NCBI GenBank assembly: GCA_049585795.1
Contig: JBAVAQ010000019.1
Span: 1 to 64,000, forward strand
Origin: JABDBE01 sp049585795
Lineage (GTDB): Bacteria; Acidobacteriota; Terriglobia; Terriglobales; Acidobacteriaceae
Length of the DNA stretch: 64,000 bases
Direction of reading: 5' to 3'
In this document: positions 43,166 through 52,663 of the stretch, one piece after another
Numbering within the stretch: the first letter of the stretch is position 1
Layout of the letters: each line of letters starts with the position of its first letter
Translations under genes and position numbers: made by a program
Notes under the pieces: model-generated
What the model was told of the DNA's origin: nothing
The model's database searches: none
The model's input: only the letters and a program-made list of their open reading frames with translations

Positions 43166-44587
43166 CTATCGCTTGGGTCGATAGATATCAGTGCTGGTGC
43201 CAAAGAAAACTTCCGCGGAATTCATTACCGTCTCCGAAAGCGTTGGGTGAGGATGGATGGTGAGCGCAATGTCTTTCGCAAGTGCGCCCATTTCGATCGC
43301 GAGCACTCCTTCGGCGATGAGTTCGCCGGCACCGACGCCGACAATTCCCACCCCTAGCACACGCTCAGTTTGCGGATCGATGAGCAGCTTGGTCATGCCT
43401 TCGGTTCGATCGATGGTCATGGCGCGGCCCGAGGCAGCCCAGGGGAAGCGAGCCACTTTGATCTCACGATTTTGTTTCTGGGCCTCAGTTTCGGTTAAGC
43501 CGCACCAGGCGATCTCGGGATCGGTAAAAACGACGGCGGGGATCGCGTTGGGTTCGAAGGCGACTTTGTGTCCGGCGATGGCCTCCGCGGCGGTGCGTCC
43601 TTCGTGCATGGCTTTGTGGGCCAGCATGGGTTCGCCGACTACGTCGCCGATGGCGGAGATGGCGGGATCGTCGGTCTGCAGTTGCTTGTTCACCTGAATG
43701 AATCCGCGCTGGCCGATCTTGACCTGAGTTTTCTCCAAACCGGGGATTTCGGAATTAGGCTTTCTTCCCACCGAGACCAGAACCTTGTCGAATATTTTCT
43801 CGCGTTCTTTCACTTCGGGACCGTCGAAGGTAACGCGGATTCCGCTGGATTCTTCTCTTACGGCGGCGACGGTGGTGTTGAGCAGGATGGAATCAAGAAT
43901 CTTTTCCATCCTCTTATGCAAAGGCAGGACGAGATCGCGATCCGCACCGGGCAAGAGTCCGGACAGCATTTCCACGACTGAGACTTTGGAGCCGAGGGCG
44001 GCGTAGACCGTGCCTAGTTCTAGGCCGATGTAGCCACCGCCGACTACTAGCAGAGTGCCCGGGACTTCGGCCAAATCCAGCGCGGACGTCGAATCCATCA
44101 TGCGCGGGGTTTCGAGTTTGAGGCTGGGAATGACCGCTGGCCGCGATCCTGTAGCAATGATGATGCGGTCGAAAGTGAGAGAATCCTCACTGCCGTTGGT
44201 TCGACTGACACGCAAGGTATTCGAGTTCTCAAATGCGGCGCGGCCCTGGATGTATTCGGCCTTCCTTTGTTTCGTGAGCACGCCTAAGCCGCCGGTGAGT
44301 TTCTTGATTACGCCTTCTTTCCAGGTGCGTAGGCGCGGTAAGTCGATCTTTGGGTCGGCGTATTCGATCCCCCAATTCTTCGCGTGGCGGGATTCGTCGA
44401 TTAGTTTGGCGACATGCAGGAGTGCTTTCGACGGGATACAGCCGCGGTACAGGCAGACGCCGCCCGGATTCAGTTCCGGATCGATCAGCGTGACTGTCAT
44501 TCCGAGATCGGCGGCCAGGAAGGCGGCGGCATAGCCACCGGGGCCTGCGCCGATCACCGCAGTGTGTAAGCTCGTGCTGTTCGTCAT
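43166..44587 (-). CDS. lpdA: Dihydrolipoyl dehydrogenase (E3)
   Basis: 473 residues. The FAD-binding GAGPGGYAAAF is at the N-terminus, the redox-active disulfide is GGVCLYRGCIPSKALLH, and the NAD-binding site is VVGGGYIGLELGTVYAALGS. The C-terminal dimer interface carries the catalytic His-Glu (LTIHPHPTLSE). E3 re-oxidises the lipoamide of E2 and makes NADH. It is the last gene of the aceE-aceF-retropepsin-lpdA run, 31 bp after the retropepsin-like gene. Confidence 0.97.
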   Translation of the reverse strand: MTNSTSLHTAVIGAGPGGYAAAFLAADLGMTVTLIDPELNPGGVCLYRGCIPSKALLHVAKLIDESRHAKNWGIEYADPKIDLPRLRTWKEGVIKKLTGGLGVLTKQRKAEYIQGRAAFENSNTLRVSRTNGSEDSLTFDRIIIATGSRPAVIPSLKLETPRMMDSTSALDLAEVPGTLLVVGGGYIGLELGTVYAALGSKVSVVEMLSGLLPGADRDLVLPLHKRMEKILDSILLNTTVAAVREESSGIRVTFDGPEVKEREKIFDKVLVSVGRKPNSEIPGLEKTQVKIGQRGFIQVNKQLQTDDPAISAIGDVVGEPMLAHKAMHEGRTAAEAIAGHKVAFEPNAIPAVVFTDPEIAWCGLTETEAQKQNREIKVARFPWAASGRAMTIDRTEGMTKLLIDPQTERVLGVGIVGVGAGELIAEGVLAIEMGALAKDIALTIHPHPTLSETVMNSAEVFFGTSTDIYRPKR

Positions 44588-44618
44588 TGTTCTCGGCCTT
44601 TACTTATTTTAGAAATAC

Positions 44619-45539
44619 TCACCGTGCCTGAGACGAATCGGATGCTATCAACTGCCGGCCTGAGATATCAATCGTGAGGACCTTCCCTAGCCAGAAGTCC
44701 AGGCCGATTACGCAATCGTAAATTATGTCGGCGAAGGTTGTGGGTGCCTCAGCAATCGCGATCTGGGGCGCAGCCGCAAGGGCGATCTTGGGCAGAGTCG
44801 TCTTGTAACGAACCGTCGTCACCCCGTCGGAGTTTTTCTGCTCCCGCTTCTTCACATCTTTTCGGTCTTTGTCGATGGCAAGCGGCGCCATGAACCGCGT
44901 GGCTACGGTTGCATTCTGGCTGCCTGTATCAATTTCGCATTGGACGGGCTGATTGCCTATCAAAAAGTCTGAGAACAGGTCGAGCGTAATGCCGCGCTGC
45001 TCGTCGAACTTCAGAGGAGATGTCTTTCCTGCCCTGCGACGTTGCGTCAGGGACTTGGCAGTTTCGAACACCATGACTTTGTTGACGAAGTCCAGAGTAA
45101 AGGGCTGCTGGCGGAAATCGTTGACCGAAATAATACCTTCAAGGTGCAACTGGTCAAGCATCTCCCATGCGCCGACGAGGGCGTTGCTCTTGACTATCGG
45201 CCCCACGGAAATCTGGGAAACAGTGAATAGTGGAACGTCGAGTCGATCGCCCCACATGCGGAACGCTGTGAACTTACCCGCAGGTGTGCCATGCAGCTTC
45301 TCGACTATGCTGGGCGCGAGGACGTCCATGCCAGCGCCCGTATCAAAGATTACGTGCGCAGAAAGTGTTCCACCTAAGGTGGCGGGGACAATCACAAAAC
45401 CTTCGGGGCTGATGGTCAATGGAATCTCGACCGGCTTCTTGGAAGCGAGCGCGGGCAGTGCGATCAGTAAGACAAGAACAACCGGGGTGTTTCGCATCCG
45501 GAATATTTTCCGAGCTGAATTCAAAAGCCAAAATCTCAT
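44619..45539 (-). CDS. Secreted retropepsin-like aspartic protease
   Basis: About 306 residues starting at an ATG that overlaps the aceF stop (ATGA), so it is translationally coupled. A signal-type segment (TPVVLVLLIALPALASKKPV) lies near the N-terminus. Two aspartic motifs are seen, VIFDTGAGMDVLAPS and QCEIDTGSQNATVATRF, with an internal duplication of the retropepsin half-fold and a final LIASDSSQ. The tandem arrangement suggests a pepsin-like monomer. The role next to pyruvate dehydrogenase is unclear; it may be a passenger in the operon. A shorter start at 45497 is possible. Confidence 0.8.
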   Translation of the reverse strand: MRFWLLNSARKIFRMRNTPVVLVLLIALPALASKKPVEIPLTISPEGFVIVPATLGGTLSAHVIFDTGAGMDVLAPSIVEKLHGTPAGKFTAFRMWGDRLDVPLFTVSQISVGPIVKSNALVGAWEMLDQLHLEGIISVNDFRQQPFTLDFVNKVMVFETAKSLTQRRRAGKTSPLKFDEQRGITLDLFSDFLIGNQPVQCEIDTGSQNATVATRFMAPLAIDKDRKDVKKREQKNSDGVTTVRYKTTLPKIALAAAPQIAIAEAPTTFADIIYDCVIGLDFWLGKVLTIDISGRQLIASDSSQAR

Positions 45540-47305
45540 CCCTGAACCGACAGCAAGAACGGTTGCTCGAAGGCTTCCGCGATCCAACGCAGGAAGCGGG
45601 CGGCATCCGCGCCGTCGATGAGCCGGTGGTCGTAAGACAAAGACACCGGCAGGACCAGTCGCGGTTCGAATTTTCCGTTGAGCCACACCGGCTCCATGCT
45701 GGAGCGCGAAAGCCCCAGAATCGCGACCTCGGGATAATTCACGATAGGCGAGAAGCCAGTGCCGCCAATTCCGCCGAGATTGGTAATCGTGAAAGTGCCG
45801 CCTTCCATTTCCGCGAGGGTCAGTTTCTTATCTCGGGCTTTCTTGGAAAGCTGTGTGAGTTCGGCTGCCAGTTCGACGATGTTCTTCTTGTCGACATCGC
45901 GAATAACTGGTACCAGCAGACCGCGGTCTGTATCCACGGCAACGCCGATGTTGATGTATTGCTTGTAAACAATTTCGTCTTTTGCAAGGTCGATGCTGGC
46001 ATTGAACTGGGGAAAGATTTTCAGCGCGGACGAGCAGACTTTTAACGAGATAGCAGTGACCGTCATCTTGCCGCCGGCTTCTTCGGCCTTGGGAGCGAAA
46101 CGGGCGCGCAAGTGCTCAAGTTCCGTAATGTCGGCCTTGTCGTTTTGCGTGACGTGGGGAACGGTGGTCCATGCCTGCCACAAATGTTCGGCGGTTTTGC
46201 GCCGCACGCCCCGGATCGAAACCCGCTCGACCTTACCCCACTTGGTGAAATCGGGTAACTCCGGTTGGGCAAATTGAGTTCCGCGCGGAGCCTGCGCAGC
46301 CGCAGCCATGGACGCAAGCAGCGCTTTCGAATATGTTTTGACATCGCTTTCGCTGATGCGCCCGCCGGGACCGCTGCCTTTGACGTTGTGAATGTCGATG
46401 CCGATCTCCCGGGCCAACCGACGAACGTGCGGGGCCGCGGGGATGGGCTCTCCACGCTCTGTGCCGGCAACTTTTTCGAGTTGGGCCGGCATGGCGAAGC
46501 TGGGAAGAAATGATTGCGGTTGATCAGGTGGAAGCGCCTGTTCTTCCGTTTTTCCCTCGGCCTGAATGGCAGCCTGGAAAGCAAGGCGCGCTCCTTGTTG
46601 TCCAGAGACGTGCTCGACAGGACCACGCTTGGGGCGCTCCGTTTGAGTTGTGGCAGCGCCTTCGAGCGTGAAGATGACATCCCCGACTTTAATCTTCTCG
46701 CCTTGCTTTACGCGAATCTCTTTGACGACTCCGCTGATCGAAGAGGGAACTTCAATCACGGCTTTGTCGGTTTCCAGTTCCATCACTGGCTGGCCTTCGG
46801 AGACTTTGGCGCCGGGAGAAATCATGAGGCGCACGAGATCGCCCTGGGAAATGTTTTCTCCGAGTTCGGGCAGCTTGAATTCGGTGGGACCGGCGTTTGC
46901 GGAGGAGCTGGTCGCCCGCCGCTCTCTCTGAACTGCTGTCGGGGGCGTTTGCGCTGGTGGCTCGAGCGGGCTGGCTTTCGCGGCGGCGGCTGACGCTGCA
47001 GCTTGCTGTGCCTTGGGTTCTTTCGGGGACTCCTTCGCGGGGGAAGGTGCCGGTGCCACACTTCCGCCTGCGCCGTTTTCGAAAGTGAAGATGACTTGGC
47101 CGACCTTGATCTTCTCGCCCTCTTTGACGCGAATCTCTTTCACGACGCCGCTTACCGTAGATGGCACTTCGACCACGGCTTTATCGGTTTCGAGTTCCAT
47201 CACCGCCTGACCTTCTGTGATGGCAGCGCCGGGCGAAATCATCAGCCGGACCAGGTCTCCTTGATCGATGTTTTCACCGAGTTCCGGTAGTTTGAATTCT
47301 GTCAC
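45536..47305 (-). CDS. aceF: Dihydrolipoamide acetyltransferase (E2), two lipoyl domains
   Basis: 589 residues from a GTG with GGAG upstream. Two lipoyl domains are present, each with an ETDKAV motif carrying the lipoylated Lys (residues about 43 and 175). They are separated by an Ala/Pro-rich linker. A peripheral-subunit-binding domain follows (HVRRLAREIGIDIHNVKGSG), then the catalytic domain ending in SLSYDHRLIDGADAARFL with the HxxxDG site. It transfers acetyl from lipoamide to CoA and forms the core of the complex. It follows aceE by 28 bp. Confidence 0.97.
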   Translation of the reverse strand: MTEFKLPELGENIDQGDLVRLMISPGAAITEGQAVMELETDKAVVEVPSTVSGVVKEIRVKEGEKIKVGQVIFTFENGAGGSVAPAPSPAKESPKEPKAQQAAASAAAAKASPLEPPAQTPPTAVQRERRATSSSANAGPTEFKLPELGENISQGDLVRLMISPGAKVSEGQPVMELETDKAVIEVPSSISGVVKEIRVKQGEKIKVGDVIFTLEGAATTQTERPKRGPVEHVSGQQGARLAFQAAIQAEGKTEEQALPPDQPQSFLPSFAMPAQLEKVAGTERGEPIPAAPHVRRLAREIGIDIHNVKGSGPGGRISESDVKTYSKALLASMAAAAQAPRGTQFAQPELPDFTKWGKVERVSIRGVRRKTAEHLWQAWTTVPHVTQNDKADITELEHLRARFAPKAEEAGGKMTVTAISLKVCSSALKIFPQFNASIDLAKDEIVYKQYINIGVAVDTDRGLLVPVIRDVDKKNIVELAAELTQLSKKARDKKLTLAEMEGGTFTITNLGGIGGTGFSPIVNYPEVAILGLSRSSMEPVWLNGKFEPRLVLPVSLSYDHRLIDGADAARFLRWIAEAFEQPFLLSVQG

Positions 47306-47333
47306 TAACTTTTTCTCCGTTGTGATGGCGGCG

Positions 47334-50027
47334 CTAGCTGATGGCCGGGTTCAGTTTCTCCGGGTCGATGCCCAGATCTTTGATCGCTTGGTGGAGTGTC
47401 TCCGGAGCGATCTGTTTCTCGCGGGCCAGCGCGGTCAGCGTCGCCAACACGATGTGTTTCGCGTCCACCTCGAAAAAGTCACGAAGTGAAGCTCGACTCT
47501 CGCTGCGACCAAAACCATCCGTACCCAGGGCCATCAGAGGCCGGGGTACCCACCGCGCGATCGATTCCGGAAGCACCTTCATATAATCCGATGCTGCCAC
47601 GAAGACTCCTGGTGCGTCTTTCAGGCACCGCGCAACAAATGGCACGCGCGGAGCCTGGCCGGGATGCAGCATGTTCCAGCGCTCACAGTCGTTGCCATCG
47701 CGATAAAGCCGTTTGTAGCTGGTCACACTCCACACATCGGCGGCGACTCCATACTTCTCTTCCAGAATCTCCTGCGCCTTGAGCACTTCGAACATGATGG
47801 TTCCACTGCCGAAAAGCTGGGCGCGCAGCTTGGCGTCCTTTTTCCCGGAGGCCTTGAAGCGATACAAACCTTTCAGGATGCCATCCCTTACTTCTGCGCC
47901 CTGCGGCATCTCGGGCATGGGGAGCGGTTCATTGGTGACGGTCAGGTAATAGAAGATGGATTCCTGATCCACATACATGCGCTTGATGCCGTCCTGAATG
48001 ATGACGGCGATTTCGTAGGCGAATGCCGGATCGTAGGCCAGAAGGTTAGGCACGGAAAGTGCCAGCACGTGACTGTGACCGTCCTGATGCTGCAAGCCCT
48101 CGCCAGCAAGAGTTGTGCGCCCGGCCGTACCTCCGATCAGGAAGCCGCGTGTGCGCATATCGGCGGCGGCCCAGATCAGGTCGCCAATCCGCTGGAAGCC
48201 GAACATGGAGTAATAAATAAAGAATGGAATCGTGTTGATTCCGTGATTCGCGTACGCGGTCCCCGCCGCGATGAATGAGCACATCGAGCCAGCTTCAGTA
48301 ATGCCTTCCTCGAGAATCTGGCCATTCTTGGCTTCTTTGTAGTAGAGCAGGGTGTCCATGTCGACCGGCTCGTAGAGTTGACCGACGCTGGAGTAAATGC
48401 CAACCTGGCGGAACAGTGCCTCCATGCCGAAGGTGCGAGCTTCGTCCGGAATGATGGGCACGATGAGCTTGCCGATCTCGGGGTCGCGCAACAGTTTTCC
48501 CAGCAGGCGGACGAACACCATGGTTGTGGCGACGTCGCGCCCTTCGGTGCCTTTGTAAAATTCTTCGAAGTGAGATTCAGAAACCGGGCCAATCGGTTTG
48601 GCTCGCACTTTTCGTTCCGGGAGATAGCCGCCAAGTTGCTTGCGCCTCTCCTTCATGTAGGTGATTTCGGCGCTGTCATCGGCGGGCCGATAGAACGGCG
48701 CATTGTGGAGTTCGTCGTCGGGAATCGGAATACCGAAACGTGAGCGGAACATTTCCAGCTCATCGTCGTTGAGCTTTTTCTGCTGATGGGTAATATTCTT
48801 GCCCTCGCCGGCCTCACCCAAACCGTAACCCTTGATGGTTTTCGCCAGAATGATGGTGGGTGAGCCGCGGTTCTCTACCGCTGCTTTGTAAGCCGCGTGG
48901 ACCTTGATGGGATCGTGGCCACCCAGCCGCATACGAGCGAGTTGTTCGTCGGAGAGATGCTCGACCATCTTGAGCAGGCGGGGATCAGTGCCGAAGAAGT
49001 TCTGCCGGAAATAGGCGCCGCTCTCAACAAAGTATTTCTGATACTGACCGTCGCTGATCTCGCCCATTCGCCTGACCAGCAACCCATCGCGATCGTTGCG
49101 GATGAGACTGTCCCAGTCGCCGCCCCAAATTACTTTGATCACGTTCCATCCGGCGCCGCGGAAGATGGCTTCCAGTTCCTGGATAATCTTGCCGTTGCCG
49201 CGCACCGGGCCGTCGAGCCGCTGCAGGTTACAGTTCACCACGAAAATCAGATTGTCGAGCCGTTCGCGTGAAGCCAGCGTGATCGAGCCCAGAGACTCGG
49301 GTTCGTCCATTTCGCCGTCGCCCAGGAAGGCCCATACTTTGCCGCCAGTCGACAGCTTCAATCCACGATTCTCGAGATAGCGGATGAACCGGGCCTGATA
49401 GATCGCCTGGATCGGGCCCAATCCCATGGAAACTGTGGGAAACTCCCAGAAATCGGGCATGAGCCAAGGATGAGGATAAGAAGAAAGACCGCCGCCGGCT
49501 TTCATTTCACGGCGAAAGTTCTCCAGTTTTTGTCTAGGGATGCGGCCTTCGAGATATGCCCGAGCGTACATACCCGGCGCGGCGTGCCCTTGAAAATACA
49601 CGAGATCGCGGTCGCCAGTTTCAGTTTGGGCGCGAAGGAAATGGTTAAAGGCTACTTCGTAGAGGGTTGCCGCCGAGGCGAACGTCGAAATATGACCGCC
49701 GATACCTTCCTGCAGCTTGTTGGCACGCACCACCATGGCGAGTGCATTCCAGCGCACCAGGCTCTTGATGCGGCGCTCCATTTCTTGACTGCCGGGAAAC
49801 GGCGGCTGCTGCACGGATGGGATGGTGTTCTGGTATGGCGTAGTCGCCGTGAACGGCAGGTTCACTCCCGCGGCGCGCTTGGCGTGCAACGACAGCTGTT
49901 GCAGCAGTCTTCCGGCACGCTCGGGACCGCCCTGGGCCAACACGTAGTCGAGGGAATCGAGCCACTCCCGAGTCTCGAGTACTTCCAATCCATTCGTCTG
50001 GGTCTCAGCCACGTCAAGTTTCTCCAT
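47334..50027 (-). CDS. aceE: Pyruvate dehydrogenase E1, homodimeric type
   Basis: About 897 residues from the ATG at 50027 (MEKLDVAETQ), chosen because E. coli AceE starts at the same region; the open frame extends 52 codons further with no family character. The thiamine motif is AFLGDGEMDEPESLGSITLA followed by NLIFVVNCNLQ. It decarboxylates pyruvate and acetylates the E2 lipoyl group. It heads the operon with aceF, retropepsin and lpdA. Acidobacteria use this single-chain E1 as do gamma-proteobacteria, which is a useful taxonomic hint but not proof. Confidence 0.97.
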   Translation of the reverse strand: MEKLDVAETQTNGLEVLETREWLDSLDYVLAQGGPERAGRLLQQLSLHAKRAAGVNLPFTATTPYQNTIPSVQQPPFPGSQEMERRIKSLVRWNALAMVVRANKLQEGIGGHISTFASAATLYEVAFNHFLRAQTETGDRDLVYFQGHAAPGMYARAYLEGRIPRQKLENFRREMKAGGGLSSYPHPWLMPDFWEFPTVSMGLGPIQAIYQARFIRYLENRGLKLSTGGKVWAFLGDGEMDEPESLGSITLASRERLDNLIFVVNCNLQRLDGPVRGNGKIIQELEAIFRGAGWNVIKVIWGGDWDSLIRNDRDGLLVRRMGEISDGQYQKYFVESGAYFRQNFFGTDPRLLKMVEHLSDEQLARMRLGGHDPIKVHAAYKAAVENRGSPTIILAKTIKGYGLGEAGEGKNITHQQKKLNDDELEMFRSRFGIPIPDDELHNAPFYRPADDSAEITYMKERRKQLGGYLPERKVRAKPIGPVSESHFEEFYKGTEGRDVATTMVFVRLLGKLLRDPEIGKLIVPIIPDEARTFGMEALFRQVGIYSSVGQLYEPVDMDTLLYYKEAKNGQILEEGITEAGSMCSFIAAGTAYANHGINTIPFFIYYSMFGFQRIGDLIWAAADMRTRGFLIGGTAGRTTLAGEGLQHQDGHSHVLALSVPNLLAYDPAFAYEIAVIIQDGIKRMYVDQESIFYYLTVTNEPLPMPEMPQGAEVRDGILKGLYRFKASGKKDAKLRAQLFGSGTIMFEVLKAQEILEEKYGVAADVWSVTSYKRLYRDGNDCERWNMLHPGQAPRVPFVARCLKDAPGVFVAASDYMKVLPESIARWVPRPLMALGTDGFGRSESRASLRDFFEVDAKHIVLATLTALAREKQIAPETLHQAIKDLGIDPEKLNPAIS

Positions 50028-50290
50028 CAGTCGAGTAGGAATATTCCATGATAGACAATCGCGGGGAATTTTGCTGGCCGCCTTCCTGGGACGCTGAGGG
50101 GCGGAGTATATTTGTGCTGAAACAGGAATCCTTCGGTCCGTCGGAAACATCCATACTACCGGTTGAGAGAGCCCGAGTTTCATTTATTGCCGATCGGACA
50201 GATGAGCCGTGCCGGATCGAAGACTGGCTGCATCCAAGTTAGCCGGACGCAAACAACGCATCGAATTCGTAACCAAAGAGGAGACTCCCC

Positions 50291-50896
50291 ATGACGAAAA
50301 AACCTGCTGCAAAAATTAATGCCCAGCCGCATATTCATCAAAGGGCAGGCGAAATTCAAGAATATGGTACTGTGAGCCACGCTTTGCCCCTGGAACTGGA
50401 AGAACCGGTACGTCTGGAAATGACGGAACGACTCAACCAATTACTCGCCGACACCATGACCCTCCGCGATCTCTACAAGAAATCCCATTGGCAGGTCGCG
50501 GGGCCGACTTTTTATCAGCTTCATTTGCTTTTCGATAAACACTTCGGTGAGCAGTCGGAGCTTGTCGATACGATCGCCGAACGGATTCAATTGCTCGGCG
50601 GCCTCAGCATAGCAATGGCGCACGACGTAGCGGAAACTACTCGAATTGAGCGGCCGCCCAAAGGAAGAGAGGAAGTTCCGGTGCAGCTTTCGCGCTTGCT
50701 GGACGCGCACCAGATCATCATCCGCGACTGCCGTGAACTGGCGAAACTAGCTTCCACCTTGGGAGACGAAGGAACAAACGATCTAGTCGTCAGCGATGTA
50801 TTGCGGACCAATGAGTTGCAGGTCTGGTTCATAAGCGAGCACTTGGTGGCGATGCCTCTGGTAGAAGCTGTCGATAGCGCTGCCGCCGCAGATTAA
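50291..50896 (+). CDS. dps: Dps-family DNA-binding ferritin
   Basis: 201 residues with GAGGAGACTCCCC upstream. The ferroxidase residues of Dps are seen in KSHWQVAGPTFYQLHLLFDK and HFGEQSELVDTIAERIQLLG (His, His/Asp, Glu on two subunits). The N-terminal tail (~40 residues with Lys and His) is longer than in E. coli Dps and may contact DNA. Dps oligomers store iron and shield DNA in oxidative stress and starvation. Divergent from aceE; a hairpin terminator follows at 50920. Confidence 0.92.
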   Translation: MTKKPAAKINAQPHIHQRAGEIQEYGTVSHALPLELEEPVRLEMTERLNQLLADTMTLRDLYKKSHWQVAGPTFYQLHLLFDKHFGEQSELVDTIAERIQLLGGLSIAMAHDVAETTRIERPPKGREEVPVQLSRLLDAHQIIIRDCRELAKLASTLGDEGTNDLVVSDVLRTNELQVWFISEHLVAMPLVEAVDSAAAAD

Positions 50897-50919
50897 TTTT
50901 GAATTGCCTAAATGATCAA

Positions 50920-50942
50920 AGGGCTGGTTCTCGGCCAGCCCT
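50920..50942 (+). terminator. Hairpin after dps
   Basis: AGGGCTGG-TTCTCGG-CCAGCCCT, then AGTTTCTT. Eight-base perfect arms with a short T-rich tail, 23 bp after the stop. Confidence 0.7.
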
Positions 50943-51127
50943 AGTTTCTTAATTCTTAGTTGCGGATTATTTTACGAATTCAGAACAAAACTGAGAGCCT
51001 CGGAAACGGGTTCTTCATAGCTCCGGCGCCAGCCGGGCTTGCGCAATAATAAATGCAAATTCCCAGTGCCGGGATGCCTCTAAGTTGCTATTATTACATT
51101 ACTTGTACGGATGGTCGGAGGGGGCGA

Positions 51128-51937
51128 ATGTTTCCAGGCGGACAGAACTTGCGCGTTTTGCGTGAGCAACTTGGATTAACCATGCGGGATGTCGAAAACG
51201 CCAGTGCGCGGATCGCACAGAAACGCGCGAATGACGAGTTCGCCATTCCCCCGAGCCGACTTTCGGATGTTGAGACAAAAGGAGTGATCCCGAGCATATA
51301 CCGTCTGTATTCGCTGGCCGTGATCTATCGCAGGGACATCCGCGAACTGCTGTCATGGTATGGCGTGGACTTGAATGGAATGGCGGCGGATCTGGACTTC
51401 GTCATCCCCCCCAAATCGCACGTCTCTGAAGCCTTGGCGAATCTCTCCAGCATTCACATGCCGGTGCGGCTTGATCCCAGCTTCGATCCGCGGCGCACAG
51501 TAAACTTCGGACGAATGGTGGAACAGTGGGGCCAGGTTCCCCTCGCTTACCTGGCGCAATTCGCCACCTGCCAGTACACCTACGGCTACATTGGCAGCGA
51601 CGATTTAACGATGTATCCGATTTTGCCACCGGGCAGTTTTGTGCAGATCGATGAATCAAAGAACAAGGCGGAAGAAGGGGGCTGGCGGTCGGAATACGAG
51701 CGGCCTATCTACTTCGTGGAAACGCGAGACGGCCACACGTGCTGCTGGTGCACCTTAACACGGGAAGAAATTATTCTGCAACCGCACCCTTTATCCCCGG
51801 TGGCAGCGCGCGCGCTACGCTATCCGCAGGAAGCGGAAATCATTGGTCGGGTCGTCGGAGTTGCCATTAGGCTCGGGGATTGGCGTCCCCTTTTGGATTC
51901 TTCAACAAACTCGAAAGCGCGTGAAGTACTGAACTGA
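51128..51937 (+). CDS. XRE-type helix-turn-helix protein
   Basis: About 269 residues from the ATG at 51128 (GGGGCG upstream is a modest site). Residues 5-75 form the HTH domain: NLRVLREQLGLTMRDVENAS, then SRLSDVETKGVIPSIYRLYS and LAVIYRRDIRELLSWYG. The remaining ~190 residues are a beta-rich domain (ILPPGSFVQIDESKNKAEEG, YFVETRDGHTCCWCTL), probably a peptidase-S24-like or ligand-binding fold without an obvious Ser-Lys pair. Its target is unknown. It ends convergently, overlapping the next minus-strand gene. Confidence 0.75.
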   Translation: MFPGGQNLRVLREQLGLTMRDVENASARIAQKRANDEFAIPPSRLSDVETKGVIPSIYRLYSLAVIYRRDIRELLSWYGVDLNGMAADLDFVIPPKSHVSEALANLSSIHMPVRLDPSFDPRRTVNFGRMVEQWGQVPLAYLAQFATCQYTYGYIGSDDLTMYPILPPGSFVQIDESKNKAEEGGWRSEYERPIYFVETRDGHTCCWCTLTREEIILQPHPLSPVAARALRYPQEAEIIGRVVGVAIRLGDWRPLLDSSTNSKAREVLN

Positions 51938-52286
51938 GATGACGCGCCGACCCCGCGCCGGGCCCATGGGGCAAGAGATTGGGCGTTGTGGCTGCGAGCC
52001 GTTCCACGTAGTCCTCAGGTGGAATTCCGGCTATCTCGCTGGATTGTTTGGCATCTTCCACTAAATTCCGGATGGGCGTAGCCAGCACCTTGGAGAGAAG
52101 CGAACGATGCGCGCGCGCCAGCGCCCGTTTGGCCGCCGAGTCCCCATAGACGCGAGCCAAACCCCAATGCTCGTAGCTTCCTTCTTTGTCCCGCAGGCCC
52201 GAAAGATATTCCAGCCGGTTCAGACAACCCGCGAAGGCTCTCAGCGTGGTTTCCTGCAGGTCTTCCAGTGCGGAATGCAGCGTCAT
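51867..52286 (-). CDS. Unrecognised small helical protein
   Basis: 139 residues with helices such as LQETTLRAFAGCLNRLEYLS and LARAHRSLLSKVLATPIRNL; no signal or membrane segment. Its 3' end overlaps the XRE gene by 71 bp on the opposite strand, so either gene could be shorter than given. No family recognised. Codon use and length are compatible with a real gene, but the evidence is thin. Confidence 0.5.
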   Translation of the reverse strand: MTLHSALEDLQETTLRAFAGCLNRLEYLSGLRDKEGSYEHWGLARVYGDSAAKRALARAHRSLLSKVLATPIRNLVEDAKQSSEIAGIPPEDYVERLAATTPNLLPHGPGAGSARHLSSVLHALSSLLKNPKGDANPRA

Positions 52287-52403
52287 GGCTTGCTGTTACA
52301 TTTTTGGAAATAGAAAATTACCTTGGTGCTCTGTTCCAAATGCCTTCCGACAGTACATTATCACGAGGGAATCTCACACTGGAAAGGAATTCACATCGTG
52401 AAA

Positions 52404-52601
52404 ATGAGCCTACGCTGGTTGGCTGTTGCGCTGTTTCTGACTACGTTATCGGTGCCAAGAACTCTGAAGGCTGCTGTGGAGAGCCCTGACGGCAATCCCA
52501 TAGGCCCTCCGCCGATCGTTTTCCCTCCGTCGCACCCGGCCGACGGTAACCCAACAGCTCCGCCGCCGACAGTAGCAGTGGAACAGTTTTTAGGACGGTA
52601 A
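52404..52601 (+). CDS. Small secreted Pro-rich protein with a repeated DGNPxxPPP motif
   Basis: 65 residues: a signal peptide (LRWLAVALFLTTLSVPRTLK) and a mature tail in which DGNPIGPPPIVFPPSHPA and DGNPTAPPPTVAVEQ repeat the same 16-residue unit. A GTG at 52398 is an alternative start; GGAAAGGA lies 20 bp upstream. No family known. The tail resembles short exported or surface-exposed spacers. Confidence 0.5.
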   Translation: MSLRWLAVALFLTTLSVPRTLKAAVESPDGNPIGPPPIVFPPSHPADGNPTAPPPTVAVEQFLGR

Positions 52602-52663
52602 GAGTTCGCCTGCAGAGTTGTTGTGGGCTGCCGCAAAAGGGTGTATATTTTGCGCGGTAGCCC

